This document shows positions 12,801-27,800 of a DNA stretch of 64,000 bases, one piece after another. Both the position numbers and the translations under genes were made by a program. Under the pieces are notes generated by a model that was given only the letters and a program-made list of their open reading frames with translations, was not told the DNA's origin and searched no databases. How positions within the stretch are numbered: the first letter of the stretch is position 1; each line of letters opens with the position of its first letter. The DNA comes from Alentia gelatinosa (lineage: Eukaryota; Annelida; Polychaeta; Phyllodocida; Polynoidae), in assembly GCA_950022655.1 (NCBI GenBank), contig OX465580.1, positions 126,649,016 through 126,713,015 on the forward strand. Direction: 5' to 3'.

Positions 12801-15800
12801 AGGGCTGGAGAGTGAGGAGCCACGAGAGTGAGAATCTCGTGCAGTTCTTAACTGAATCAGGCTACTCTTTTTTGTGTTTGTCTACACAGATGTACTTCTA
12901 TCCTTAGGATTTATTTCTAGTTTCAGATAAAAGCGGTTGTATGATCCTCGGAGTTGACCCTAGACAATATCCTCGCATGCGCTCGGAAATTATTACGCAT
13001 CAACTCCTCAGAACATAGGGCCGCTTGTATCTGAAACCTGTCAATATTGTGTATGTATCTACTGATAGGCTGCTAATATATTATTATGTTGCATGAGTAT
13101 AACTTTACAAAGATTTATCGAGATGCTAGTCTCTCTGTACTAGATAACATCTAAAGCACTTATATAAGTAAATAAGAAGCTAGCATGTAATCATGTATTA
13201 ATATTCTCATCAATGATACATCACATCCTCCGGTACAAAACATGCTCTACTGCAACCCGATGCATGAATACAAAATATTGACTGGTTTCAGATACATGCG
13301 GCTGTATGCTCTGAAGAGTTGAAGGGTAGTAATATCCGAGCCCATCTAAGGAGCATGCAACTGCTTTTATCTGAATCCAGTCTATATTGCATTTATCATT
13401 GACCTTTTCCTGACAAGTGGCGTGCCAATATTAGTGTATTTTACTAGGTATACACTATTTTTCAGTATGCTCGCTTTATTAGAACCCAGAGCATACAATA
13501 TAGCTGTATGCTCTGGATATGGTGATACACACTTCCTATATGTTTTCTATAGACACTTTGTATTAAATAGACAATAAAATAAATCTGTATGTCCATACAG
13601 AGTTCTATAGGTTTATTATGGACACTTTATATTAGGGGGATCATAAAGCATATCCGTAATATATCCATACAGAGCTCTATAGGTTAATTATTGACACTTT
13701 GTATTAGGTGGATAATAATTTTTTTTTTTTTATAAATAAATAAATAAATAAATAGATAATAAATATGTGGTGTAATTTCTTCGTTCCTGTAGAGTATGTT
13801 TTGGTGCTCCGAGGTTGGAAAAAATGATAAAGGTGTAGTTCATTTATTTTCTTCGCTATCCACCAGTATAGGAAGCGCGGCACAGATAAGGTATGCGGGG
13901 CTAGGTACGTGTTCCCGTTCCGTACCACTCCCCGCACCTCCCCGCCTGTCTGACAGCTGTGTCATACACCACCTTTTTACCAGGCGGGGGATAAAGTCTA
14001 GAGAACAATGTCACTGGATCAGAATGATCAACACCAGATGTTCAGAAGATACGTTAGATTTCACACCAGCATTATCTGGCGGTATGATCTATGTTTATAA
14101 AATTACTGAACTTGCTTGATATTGGAGATAATAACTGTGGAAGGAAAAGTGGGTGAAACAAAAGCAATGCTAATCCATGAAGCGTCAAATTACTAATGAT
14201 AGTCAATCGAGCAGCACTATGCATCATTGAATTTTTTAATTTAAAATTATTTTTGTTTATCATTGAATGAGCTCAACATTAACAGCCATATCGCTAATAC
14301 AGACCGAAGAGAAATACACTACTCAGAATATTACAGGCACTGGTCAACGTTAACGTTCTGAAATATTTTATATTGAATGATTTATTGAAATGAATTCTTA
14401 TAAACTGCTTTGTGCCTGATGCTCTTTCTGGACTGGTCCCGACGCTTAATTATTGTGATTACTTTTACATAAATTATACGTCTTGCCCATCTGTGTTAAC
14501 CACAGTCAAATAAAGACATAAAGAGTTAGGAAAACAAGGTTTCGTATTCTTTTTTTTTTCTATTAATCGGAAATATCAGCATTTTCAAATGTAAAATTTT
14601 TCTTTGTATTTCTTTTGCTGGAACAGGTCCTTCTTGTCTGACAATCATATTCATATTTTCAGCTTTAACTCGTGTTACCTTACAAATACACGAAGTCAAT
14701 TCTCAGATAGTTGGACAAGAGGAGAAATATACATATACCATTACTACACGCCACGAGAGACTGGAAATACTATCAAGAAACGTCACGAAATTTCATACAA
14801 TTGTTTATATGGCGTGAGTTGTTTTCGTGGAATGATATCTGTAGCAGAAGACAACGAATGCCATGCAAACAATTATATGAAATTGAGTGACGTTTAGATT
14901 TTATCCTACCCTGTCGCATGTTTTTTATTGCATATGTTATCCGTGGCATATAAATATTATATGGCATAACCATGGCGTTCATTCACACCATGTTAAGTCT
15001 ATGGGGATTTTATATGAGGGATAGGATAAATGACGAGTGACACGTTGTGTCAAACCTTTTCTGTGATAAGAACGGGGAGCACTGACCTGAGAGATCTCAG
15101 TGAACACCTACCACACTCAGTCGGGTCACTCATGCTACTTAGACTTTAATTGTCCTGTCTGGACCCTTCTGTCTGCCTTTCAAGTCTACCTATATTAACC
15201 CTTTAGACTCGGATTATTGCCTCCAATCAATGAAAACAAATGGTAATGTAATAATTTGTATTCCAGCTGCCCATCGGTTATAAGCCACAAATGAACGATC
15301 AGTAAATCTCTTTTTTTGTGTCTAAAATTGTAGATATATTGACATGAATTGGTTTTCTACTTCGGTTCCGTTATAAAAGGGTTAAGGTTGAAACTAAAGA
15401 GTGTCACTTCAAAGTCCGCCTGCCTTAGAGTACGTTGGGGTCAGAGATCCAAAGCTCTATTTTTAATGAGAAGGTGAGGGTAGTGAGGATACACCGAAAC
15501 TAACGGACTTTTCTCTACTCTATTCCGTGGCCTCACCTTTTTACATGAGAAAGTGAACTAAAAACCCAAAAAAACTACTCAGATTAATGCTATCCCCTTC
15601 TATGTCTTGTCTTTCGGATTATTGTGCGAAATGAAACTCTTTAAAGATTTATGTTTTTTCAAGATTTCTGATTCAAATTTATCTTGTTCAATTCTGTACC
15701 CACCATACGCAATAAACAATAGCTCAGACAAAACTCGTCATGTTAAGCTTATCGGACCAGACTAGCATAGAGATTTTAACATTTCTAATCACGAAATCTT

Positions 15801-18800
15801 CTAAGGTGTGTCCTGAAACTGGGTCATGATTTAATGCCCAAGTTAGTATCACATGCCTGTGTGCGAAAGTCTCACACTTACTGGTCAGCCGTACAGATTT
15901 CATTCGTCACTCAATGACGAATAAATATAGTTCGTCCCCCTGTACCACGTGACTTATTGCCCAAGATGTAAAATGTCGTTTCTTAATGATATTCAGGATT
16001 GCAATAAGAAGACAAGGTGAGGGTGGCTGAATATATTCTGTTTCTTGTTGTTTTAGGTGTGTCTAGACGTACCTCGTCCTCTGAACTTGGTACGTCTAAA
16101 CACACCTGAACAACTCGGAACGGAATCCACTCGGCCAACCTCAACTCGTCTTCATATATTACTGACTAGACTTGCTCAAGTCTTTGATTATGAACATTCA
16201 TTAAATGATTAAAGATAATCGGAATACAATTCATTATCGCATGTGTCCTTCTCTGACTGGCCCATGAATCAAAGACTTGTCCACTCTAAACAGAATCTCC
16301 TGTTTATGACCCCAAGCCACTCCCTGTAACCCTATACCTCCCTCTACCCCTTCCCCCTCCCCTCCTCCAGTTCCCTGGCCGCCTGTGTTGTCATAGCAAT
16401 ATATTTCGCCTACTGCTGACTCTGTTTCGATTGCGATCAAAGTGAGAGGGTATCAATCTCCCAGCAGGTATCCTGACCAGTAGCCAGACCTCTGCTTGGG
16501 GAGTGTGGTGCAAAATCGCGCCAGTCTATACGGCCGATTACGGATGAGACCAGTCCCTGTGTCACTCAGAAGGGGTGGAGGGGTAGGATACAGGGACTGA
16601 GGCCAGTCTAATTACTGACCTGCCACCTACATGTGAAAAGGAGATGGGTCTGACTACTGACCTCATTCACGAGGTGAAAGCCACGACCAGTCACCTGAGG
16701 TATAGACTGATAAATACGGGGAATCTGAGTCACTTTAACAAAGTCTGACTCCATTTCTTGGAGTACAGACCTATAATTACCTACTATATCTAAAAGACTA
16801 TGATTCTGGTAATATCCGCTTGGAGTTGGTCCCGCACATAGAGACAGAGTGAACTAGACATAGGCATGGAGACTGAAGCACCATGAGAGTGAGATTCTCG
16901 TTTAGTTAAAAACTCGAATCTGTTCTTCATTTTTGTAGGACTGTACTCAGACAAACTTCTTCTCTTACGATTCATTTCAAGCCATGCCGAAATCAAAATT
17001 TAGTATAGTAGTTTTCTGATCTACTTTTCTCGTGAGAAACCAATGAGATCTCAACCTACGCTGGTAGCCCTTTCCAGACTCCGCTGATGACCCTCCTCCC
17101 CCCTCCTCCACCATCACCCTAAGTATTTGGCCTCCTTCAGGCATCTGGCTTTGTGGAGAAGTCAGCAGAGTGTCGGGAGTCGGGAATTCAATTCCCGCTG
17201 TGGGCAATCCGCAGCTTCATTTTTCAAGTGGTTTCCCCCTAACTTTCAATTTTTCCCTGGGGTAACGATGAAGTCGCTAGTAACAGAAATAAACAACTCT
17301 AATTACAAGAAAAATGTGGGGGCTGATGCTTGGGGAAGGAGGAAGGGAGGGAAAAGGACAGACAAATAGATCGACAGATCGATTAAGGGCCATCCATAAA
17401 GTATGTACGCACTGAGAGGGGTTGGGGGTCAAACATTTAGGAAATTTGGCGTATGCCCAGGTCGTGTATTACTACGCAAAGCACCAGCTGAGCGTATTGA
17501 GGAACAGACCTGACCGGAGTGGCATAATGACTGACAAGGCTAACTGGAGTTTGGTTTCGTATTTATCCTACCCCATCTCTACGCTTTTGTATACTAAAAG
17601 ATAAATACCGTCTCAACGATCAATAGAACTTTTTTCATAGTTAGATAAAATACCGTCTCAACGATCAATAGAACTTTTTTCATAGTAGCTGACAACCTGG
17701 TCTCTGATTGGTCTTTTTTTTATTACTCTAGTGGCATAAAAACACTTTATGTCATGGCCTTCCACATAAAACTTGCCTATGCTAAGTCTATGGCGCTTTT
17801 TTATTAGGGGTAGGATAAAGACAGAATACACTCTTTGCAGGCAGAGGGATAGACCATGTTGAGGTATCCCGTAATTCATTGTCGGTACAGGGTCAGGCGT
17901 TGGCTGGTTCCCTACTGTGTTGTTCTACAGAAACACGGCCAGAACAGGTTTGTTTTGATTCGTGGCTGCGCAGTGCCATGTTAAACGTTTTTAAACCTTC
18001 AAATTGGAAATCCGATGGCAGAAATGGAAAATTCAGATATTTTCACATTAACATGCCAAATTATATTCAGTTTCTCCAGTTAAAAATAGGAAAACGGTAA
18101 ATCATCGGGGGGGGGGGGGGGGGGAGCCTATCTCGGCAGTGCGGCCAGGTAGGCCAGTCCGGATCCTTTAGGTACCTGGGGCAATAATAGGGAGTTAACC
18201 CTTTAAAGCCGGATGCCCATCTACTGATTCAGGGTTGAGCAATTAGTTCCCAAATCGTATAGGAGTCGTTCACCATGTCGCAGGCAAATTACCTAACCCT
18301 CGCTCGACCCGCGGCCCTCGAGGAGAGGAGCTGGTGGGTATTAGTCCTAAGGAAATCAGTCTACACCTACTGAAATATATACCCACACTGATAAAATCGG
18401 TGTATGGTCTACTAATCGCTTGTGGAGGGCAAAAAGGACAACTTATCAGCGACAAAAGTACGTCTGAAGGAGGTGGTTCACTAATCGCTGGGTAGCCTTG
18501 CCTAGTTGTCCTACATCTACCTACTCCGTTAGGATACCTCGCCTGAGACAAATTACCGTCCGTCTGTCGCCGACAAACGTACATAAATGTTCCGAAATCG
18601 GTAGATGGGCATTGCCCTTAAGGGCAAATGATGCCTTGAGGCATCATCCAGTCCAGGGCGAATGATGCCTTTAGGCACCATTTCTCAAAAATATACAAAT
18701 TCGTTCTTAACAAGGAAATAATGGAGAAATATTAATGAAATTTTCACAGAATATAGGTGCAACACCACAAATAGTATTCATATTCAGAAAAAATGAAATA

Positions 18801-21800
18801 TTTAAGATTATATATCGTATCACATGATAAAACACTCAAACTATGGGTTTTGATGACTAATTGCTCGTCCCCTAGCAGCATAAAGTGCCACCAGCACCCG
18901 TCCTTAAAGGGTTAAGTAACATCTGGAGGGCGTATGGATGAAGGTAGAAGCAGATGGAAGGATTTAGAGAAGATGAGATAGGGGGATGGTTAGAGGGTGA
19001 AGGGGTTGATTGTCTGATTGGTGAAGTTTTAAAAACAATGGAATATGGGAAAATAAAAGTGTTAGGGAATAACAAAAAAGGAAGTGAAGAGGAGCTAGGT
19101 AGTAAGGGATGGACAGGGGCAGGGAGAGGGACAAAGGAACAGATGGAGGGATTTGGAGAAAGAAATGGGCAGAAGGAAGGACAGAGTAACAGAGGGAAGA
19201 ATAAAGAAATGAACTGTTATGAAGGAGAGGGAGACAATGGTTGCTCCTGTGTATGCAAATTGCAGTGCAGTCATTGTCAACAAGTCAAATAGATGCAAAT
19301 GAGTGTGACACGCATGTTCTACGTGTAAGGTGCTATCAGGAAGGGCCGGTTTGGGGAGGGTACGCTCAACTTAAACAGGCGTTTTCGATGTACAATAAGA
19401 ATGTGTCATTTGGTGATAATCATGGAAGTGAATTTATGTTTCCTTTCCTCCAAGTAAATATAAGATATTACAAACAATAACTTTAATAGCGCACATTATT
19501 TTAAGGGTAAAACGAACGAGTGGAGGTTGGGAACTTATTTCCACTTATGTTATTTCAAACATGATTTCCTATGAACGATTACGCTACAGTAAATATGAAA
19601 CTAAATATGTTATATTTTCAACCACAATTATAAAATTTTTCACAATGCATCTATATAGACGGAGCCTGTGGAATCTTCTGCCTCAGAGAGACTGAGAAAA
19701 CATGGAAAACAAGTTGGCCATGGAATAAGGCTGTCGGTGTGCGGGGAGATTCAGACACTTTTTATTGGTGTGAATGAGGCTCAATTTATACCATCTATGA
19801 TATCAATGATATTATAAAATGGGAATGAAAACAAGGATTTTTGCGAAAATGTGTAAAAATACCATCCCTGTAGATATGAAAAAAAAAGAAATTACACTGA
19901 TTTTGAGCCTAAGTCTTACCATTTTCAGAACTACTTCATAACCTGCATTTTTTACAATACGTGCCCCCCTCATCGTAACAGTTTCTCACTGTCTCATTGG
20001 TTTCCTTATAATACCGCTCCGGTATTTTCCACCTCTTACTTTATCACACACACTCACACGTACACCCATTGGCCTAGTTGGCGACCCTGGGAGACCCACT
20101 TAGGCTTGAGAGTCAATTTATCCACAACAATCGTCCTCCTATGGAGCAGAATCTGACGCAAGCCGTTGCCATGTTTGTGACTCTCACTGTGGCCTCTCCG
20201 GTATCAGTACAAATCAGATGGACATACCTTGAGACTTTATATTAATTATAATTATTTAATGCCTCTGTTACAGGGATGTTTGTCAGTTGGCCTCAGGAAA
20301 AAAAGTGAAAATATTTTTCATGTGGAATTTTCTCTCTCAGAGAGGCCGGGAAAACTTGGATAATATGTCCTTGTCGGCCATGACATGGGGCTGATGGTCT
20401 GTGGGGAGTTTCAAAGTACTTTTTTGTTGGTTTACATGAGGTTAAATCAATATTATCTTTGTTTGACACAAGTTAAAGCAATTATGTATACTGATTGTGA
20501 AAAAGTGGATTTCCACAGAAAAATGAAAGACATCTCTGCCTGGATTAGCAATATTTAAGCCTAATTGTAAAGCATTCATATCGTCGGTTCACTATTATGG
20601 AGGAAAGCTATGGAATGAACAACCGGCTCTAGTACGGAATATTGTTGATTCGAAATGTTTCATATCTCTAACTAAGACAAAACTCCATAACACGTGAAAG
20701 GTTTTTTGAGTTATTTCAAAGACTTCTTTCTTGTTTTTAGTCTTTGTATCTGACTTTAAAACCTGAACGATGGTCGAAATATTGAATTGAAACGTATTGC
20801 GATTATTACTAAAACAATATTGTCCCGGATAGGGATGTTAAAGGTATGTTACATAAAGTATTTTATTAGTTAAACCAGAAAACTCAGCTAAATATCATCG
20901 GTACTTTTGTATCATGAGAAAGGGAGGACCGTGAAAACCATCTGAACACAGTTGAGGCCCTAACCTATTTATTGGTTATCACTATGTACCTGAGGATGAT
21001 TCTCAAAAGGAAAGATTGTTATTGTTATCCTGATGATACCAAACTTGAAAAAAAGACCACAATCGACCATAGTCTCGACATTATTTTTCCAGCGAAATCT
21101 CAGCTTTTATCATGTCCTACTAATACTGATACTTACTGAAAAAATAATTTCTCGAACAAAAGAAAAACAATTCTTTCAATGTAGACCAAAATACCTGCGG
21201 CATTATAGAGGAAACCTATGAAAGTTTAGGGTCAGAGCTTGTATCCCATCGAGTTTGAATAGTGGAGTGATTCACAAGGCGAAGCCACATGAATTACATA
21301 GCGATTCAAACGAGGTGGGATCAAGCTCTGAAAATAAACTTGAATAGGTTTCTGAATTTATCTCACCCTTCACATTGACTAATGGGCTAACCTTTGCGAC
21401 ATAATCCCCAGTTGAGAACTTTTTCTAAATACTCAATGGGGTTGGATACAACTTCCCAATGTTAAGTCTATTCGCCGAGTCAACCTGGAAGTAGGTGGCG
21501 CTTCGAACCCCCTTCTCGGCCATCTTGGCAAGGAACCTTCACAGTGTTAAGTCTATGGCAAATTCAAACGTTCATTTCTAGTAGTTTTTAAGATGTGGGT
21601 ATGCTTTAGTAACTCTCAGGTCAATCTTTTGACAAAACAAGATCTCCCTGGCAATTTTAGATCAAATGATTATGTGATGGCCTCAGTTATAACCCCGAAC
21701 GCGATGTCAACAAATCGTCGAAACAACGATTTTCTTCGAGTGGGCACGTTTAAATCATATCAGGAAGATGTAAATAACCTTATTTCAACTAATGCATGTG

Positions 21801-24800
21801 TAAATTAGACATTATAAAGTAGAATATTAAAGTTTTCCGCTATTTTACACTCTGACAGCGCTTTGTATTCACCAGCAAGATGGCGGAAATCTCCGTTGTT
21901 AAGGGAATTCGGAGGGTATTTCAAACCGGAAGTTGCCAGATGACTCGGCGAATACGCCCTCCAGAGGTTACTAGTCTCCCTATTATCGCCCATTTCTGAC
22001 ATCGGATTTCCCAAGATTTATAAAAACAGTAAAACTGCAATAATTTCGGGTTACGGTTCAAGGTTCTATCACCATACAACGTCGGTAACAAGCACACACC
22101 GGGACCTGTAAACAGACTGAATTATGGGATACCTCAATAGGGTGTATGGGGAAAGAATACCAGGGCCAAGATAATGAGGAAATACAGAACAGGAAGAAAA
22201 TATAAACAATTTTAATACGGATACTACCACCGAGTCCTCTCTATAATGAATCACTCTAGAATAAAGAACATGTGTGATACAGATTACGAAAAATGTGTAT
22301 TATCTGGCTATCTCCCTGTAAATAGGTGATGTAATGATCCAGAACACTATTGTTATCAGAGCAGAGACATTTACACCTTACCTTACCGGCCCTGCTAGTG
22401 GAGGGCCGTGTCGGTAGAGGTGGAGGGTGGTGTGAAGGCTATATAAGTCCGCAGCAGGAGAACAGCTGATCATCTTGCCTTTTGACATTGAACCGTCCGG
22501 ATCCCCAATACCACTTGGCTCTAGAGATATCACCTGATACTGATTCTGGTATCACCTCAACGACTACTCTAGTGGGTTGGCGAATCGAGACCTTCGTGGC
22601 AGGTTCTCACATAACATATCGTTGGTGTTCCTAGCATAGAGACATCACCGAGAACCTACCTAGGGTTCTACCTAGGGCTCCATTATTAGCGATACCAACT
22701 ACGGCCTCGCCTAGGTTATCGCAAAAAAGACCTATAGGAGTTAGATCAGACCTAACCTAGGCTTTTGCCTAGGCCTCACCTATGACCTCGGAGGTAGGAT
22801 CATAAATAGGCCCACCTCAGAGCTAAGACCTCCCCAGGACCTTGGCACTTGGACCTCATAGGCCTAGGCCATACAAAAGACTTTGCACTGTGTCTGGTCT
22901 CGTTATTAGCAACGACCTCACCTATACCTCACCCAGAAGTCTCCTAGGACCTCTCCTGGCTGCAACGCGCGCGACCACCACCACCATGGCGTTTACATAT
23001 CCCATCGCGGCCAAGGTACTGTCTCTCTGAGTGTGCAATTGATAACTGAATAATGATACTCAACAAAAGCCTGGTGACCTTAGGAATGCATGGTCCACCG
23101 GATATAGGCGGTTTGGTCCTGCTTTTATGTGATACTGTCAAGACACTTTCTATTAATAGAGAAAATCGTGGAAATGAGGTTTTGTATTGTCACCATGTTT
23201 AGAGTAAGGTTGTCTTTGTTTCTTTTCATCTTTCATTAGAGATATTTGTGGTTAATACATATACTGAGTTTGGTATATGGTTTCAACTTTTATTTTTCGT
23301 TTTTTTTAAGTTTTTTTTATTGCATCTCTTGCATGGCAAGTTTTTCAGGATACAATGTTGTTGGTGACAAAAAGAAATATGACATATCTTTTTGACAAAT
23401 CATCTTGATATACGTGGTTTTATTAGACATAAATTATCAAATGTCTTGTGCCTTTACTGTTGCGCCCCTTCTGATATACATAAAAGTCTATTTAACGTGA
23501 TTTACACGTTATATCTGCTATATGAATCGCTAGAAAATTGTATCTTTTGTAAAAAAAAATTTAGTTTGGTTAATCAGGCTCTCTCCCAAATTCAGACGAT
23601 TTTCTGAGCTTATTCGATACAAAAAGAGTAATTTCATTGTCACATCAAAATATCTTTCAGTTCCCTTTTATTCAATTGTGAACTAAGGGACTTATTATGT
23701 TACTAAAATTGCGCAACTCCTCTGATCAGTTACATTTTGTACCTGATTTATTAAGCGATGAGGTGAAATACACTTCTGGTCTTAAAAAAAAAAAATCAAA
23801 ACACACTTTGTATCTGAGTAACTTAAACATGATCTATCATTACATCAGCAAATGGTAGGATTCCCTTTATACCTTTAATCTTATATACAAGAGTTGTTAC
23901 TATCATCAGCATTACTCTAGGCGGAAGGCCCGCGTGCAGGAAATGGTTCCTCACTACATGTTGTAGACGTTGTACTTCCGGGTGTCACACTCTTATAATA
24001 CAGGCTGAATATCCTTGCCTGCTTTCCCGGGTGTCAGGAACTGATATCCTAGTTTAATAAGATATTTGCTCTGTTTCAGGAGATTTTTAAAAAGAAATTA
24101 TTCTGTAGTTCACACTTAACCAAATGAGGTTATGTTTTATGTACATTTTTCCTGTAGCATACTGTATTTACGGATATCAAGAATGGAATATGGAATATGA
24201 AATCTATATAGCGGCATGTTTGATACAATAAAAGTTACTCAAATAGACAGTTAACCTGACATGAACCTATAAACTCATTTACATATTTTAAATATGCAAC
24301 TACAAATCAGGTGTGTGTTAACTTGTCCTCAAAGATAAAAACTTTTTTTCAAAGATAAAAACATATATATATGTTTGAGTAGAGGCTTCCATGGTGAACT
24401 GTGAAACATGTACTAGTGAGAACAATCAATATTTGAGATAAGGCCACTTAATAGGACAACAGGATTAAGATAATAGTTTGGAGTTGTTTGTTCCAGCTGA
24501 CTGAAATATACCTATCTTCGCTCAAAGATGCCCCATATAAGGAAACTGAGATACACCTGATCAAAATTTTCCACTCTTCAATCTATAGGAAATATAGGCG
24601 TTCATCTGACTGTCTGCCTCAGTGCATGGTGATACGCTTTGACAGGTTTCATCACTGCTGGAGTCATGCCAGTTCTTGAATAATTCAGGGATGTCAGTTG
24701 GGGTCATGGATAAAAAAGGAAATATCTTTCATGTGGAATTTACTGTCTCAAAGAGACTGAGAAAACATGGAAAACACATTCTTATTGGCCATGGAATGGG

Positions 24801-27800
24801 GCTGGGGTATGTATGCAGGATTGAGGCCCAATTCATTCACCATTGTTTTACACAAGAATAAAAAGAACAACACTGAAAATGAAAAGAAGGGTTTCCTTGG
24901 AAAAGAGGAAACTGCCATCTGTGATAATGTTGATCTCTGGCAATAGTTGATAACAAATTACAATAATAGTAATAATTGCAAATTGTTTTTTGATAGTGGG
25001 CATATGCCTGGAAACGGAGGATGGGAATGGCACCTCCGCATTTGAGAAAGTGGACCATAAACCTGACAGAACATGGTGGCATTTTAAAGAAGAAACCAAC
25101 AAGTTTTGGTCAAAGTCATCGTTCTCCATGAGTTTGATGAGGAGTGTTATGAACAAGCCTACAGCCGAGGGAATACCATGTATCGTTCAAACGAGTTTGA
25201 GATCAACAAATTTGACCAAAACGAGTTGCTTTCTGTATCTATCTCACCCTAATAGAATGGACAACACACGGGGTATAGACCATGGCGAATGGACTGCAAT
25301 ACTCATAGGGGCAAGGAGAACAAGTTCCCAATGTTAAGCCTATGGGAGATAAATACCAGGGGTGATATAAGTATTTATATCTGTCGTCCAGGGGCCCTGG
25401 GGCGCATCTTACTCAAGTAAAAGACATAGCAGGAGCCAATGTAGTGCCCGTTTTTAACAGAGAAATACCAATGACTGTCTTACTAGTGCAGTGGTACCTA
25501 AAATGTTTTATGCTGAGATAACTGTTATACACTGTCATAGCAGATCATTTGTTGAACTTGGGGTAATGGAGGATCTCTGCTAGGCGATTGAGTGTCATGA
25601 ATCAGCAATTTAAGGTATTGTCACACGGTAATATTATGGCAGAAATTCTGTGAATTTGCTGAATGGATTTCATCAAATACACATTCATCTCTTAAACTGT
25701 CATTGGCCTTATATTTTTTTAGGCAACTTGTTTTATGATAGTCTTTGTTAAAAATTTGTCTGTTCATACTTACACTGCACATAAATAACATAAACGAAAT
25801 AGCCAAGCAATCGATTCTGCTGTATACTTTTGCTAGCTTTAGTAAAATGTTGTTGGAAAGCATCATACTGCTATTGCGGAAAAACTCCCACATAGCAGAT
25901 AACTAACACCCTTAATAGTAGCTTAACACCCGCCATAAGAATGAGGAGTAGGGGTCTAGGGCCCGAGTGGAAGAACGGCCATATAGCCGAATTCGGTGAT
26001 TGTCTGACACAATAAAAAAAAGAGAGAGGCGTGGACTCCACAACAGTGGCACTGCCAGGTGACAAAGTACCTCCCTCAGTACCTCCCTCAGTACCTCCCT
26101 TAGTACCTCCCTCAGTACCTCCCTCAGTACCTCCCCCACACTTGCCACGCTAACCCTTCACTAGCTGCATGGGGGCCTTCCATAAAGTACGTACGCACCA
26201 AGGGGGGTGTGGGTAGGGGGGGCGAAATTTTCGGAAATTTTGCGTGTGCTCCTTCTTCTTTCTATTGCATACACGAAACAAATTCTCGGAATTTGTGCGT
26301 ATATATACTATATGGATAGCCCCATGCAAGGTTTGTGGGATTACCAAAAGGGCAGAGGACACGTGTCTTAGTGTCATAGAGGAGCGATCAGCTGACCATG
26401 AACAATCACTTCAGAACAAAGTCCCACATTGAACCACGGGTGCTTGGCATGTCTGGACCCTATACTATCAGTAACAATTCCCTGGTTGGCTGGGTGCCAA
26501 GTGGGTTACAGCAATGACTCACTGACTAAACTACTTCCAAATCTTGTAATTCTTTCGATTTCGAATTCCAAGACGATTTATCAAAGATGAACATTCCGTT
26601 TATTCAAAATTCTACTAGTTGAAAACAGATATTATCGACCCTAAAATTGTATAGATTCTCCTAATACATACCAGACCAGATTTCAACTTCAAACATGCTT
26701 ATAGAGAGGCCTAGACTTGCTCAAGTCTTTGATTATGAACATTCATTAAATGATTAAAGAAAATCGGAATACAATTCATTATAGCATGTGTCCTTCTCTG
26801 ACTGGCCAATGAATCAAAGACTTGTCCACTCTGACCAGAATCTCCTGTTTCTGACCCCAAGCCACTCCCTGTAACCCTATACCTCCCTCTGCCCCTCCCC
26901 CTCCCCTCCTCCAGTTCCCTGCCTGCCTGTGTTGTCATAGCAATATATTTCGCCTACTCCTGACTATGTCTCGATTGAGATCAAAGTGAGAGGGTATCAA
27001 TCTCCCAGCAGATATCCTGACCAGTAGCCAGACCTCTGCTTGGGGAGTGTGGTGCAAAATCGCGCCAGTCTACATGGCCGATTACGGATGAGACCAGTCC
27101 CTGTGTCACTCAGAAGGGGTGGAGGGGTAGGACACAGGGACTAAGGCCAGTCTAAGAGAGGCCCATCTGCTGCCGGTGCCCGTATGGGGGCTGTACAGGC
27201 GACGTGGGTAGGTACCAGGCAAGAGCTATTTTATCAGCTTTTAGCAGGTTGTGGACGCACAGCAACCGTACAGTGACCGGCGGTGAGCAAATAACCTACT
27301 CCACCAGACAGGTTCTTTATAATCATCCATCGTATGCAAAGCTCCCATTGAAAATGTATGGGGACTTAGTAAGCCACTACCCATTGTATAAAACCTGTCA
27401 GATACCATAACTGTGGTATACGGATTCACATCTGTGGTATACGGCTTCCAAACCATGGTATACGGGAAAAATATTCCCTTTTGCTATAGAGCAAAGAAAT
27501 AGTTCCTATTGTTATACCCGCTAATATGGCAATTACTGGGTTAAATTTATTCGAAAAGATGGATAATAAATGCAAAAAACGATGATTTTGTGGACAGGCA
27601 GCTTTGTAAACCACTAGCGGTTGACCTCGTAATACACTCGCTAGCGCTCGTGTATTACTACGCGTCAACCTCTCGTGGTTTACGGCCGCCTGTCCACAAA
27701 ACCATCAATTATTGTCTATGTATACAATCGCCTGGCAAGGCGTTAACACAGTGCCCGTGTGGTCCACGTACGGCGGCCGTGCGGCCCCCGTACGGCGCCC

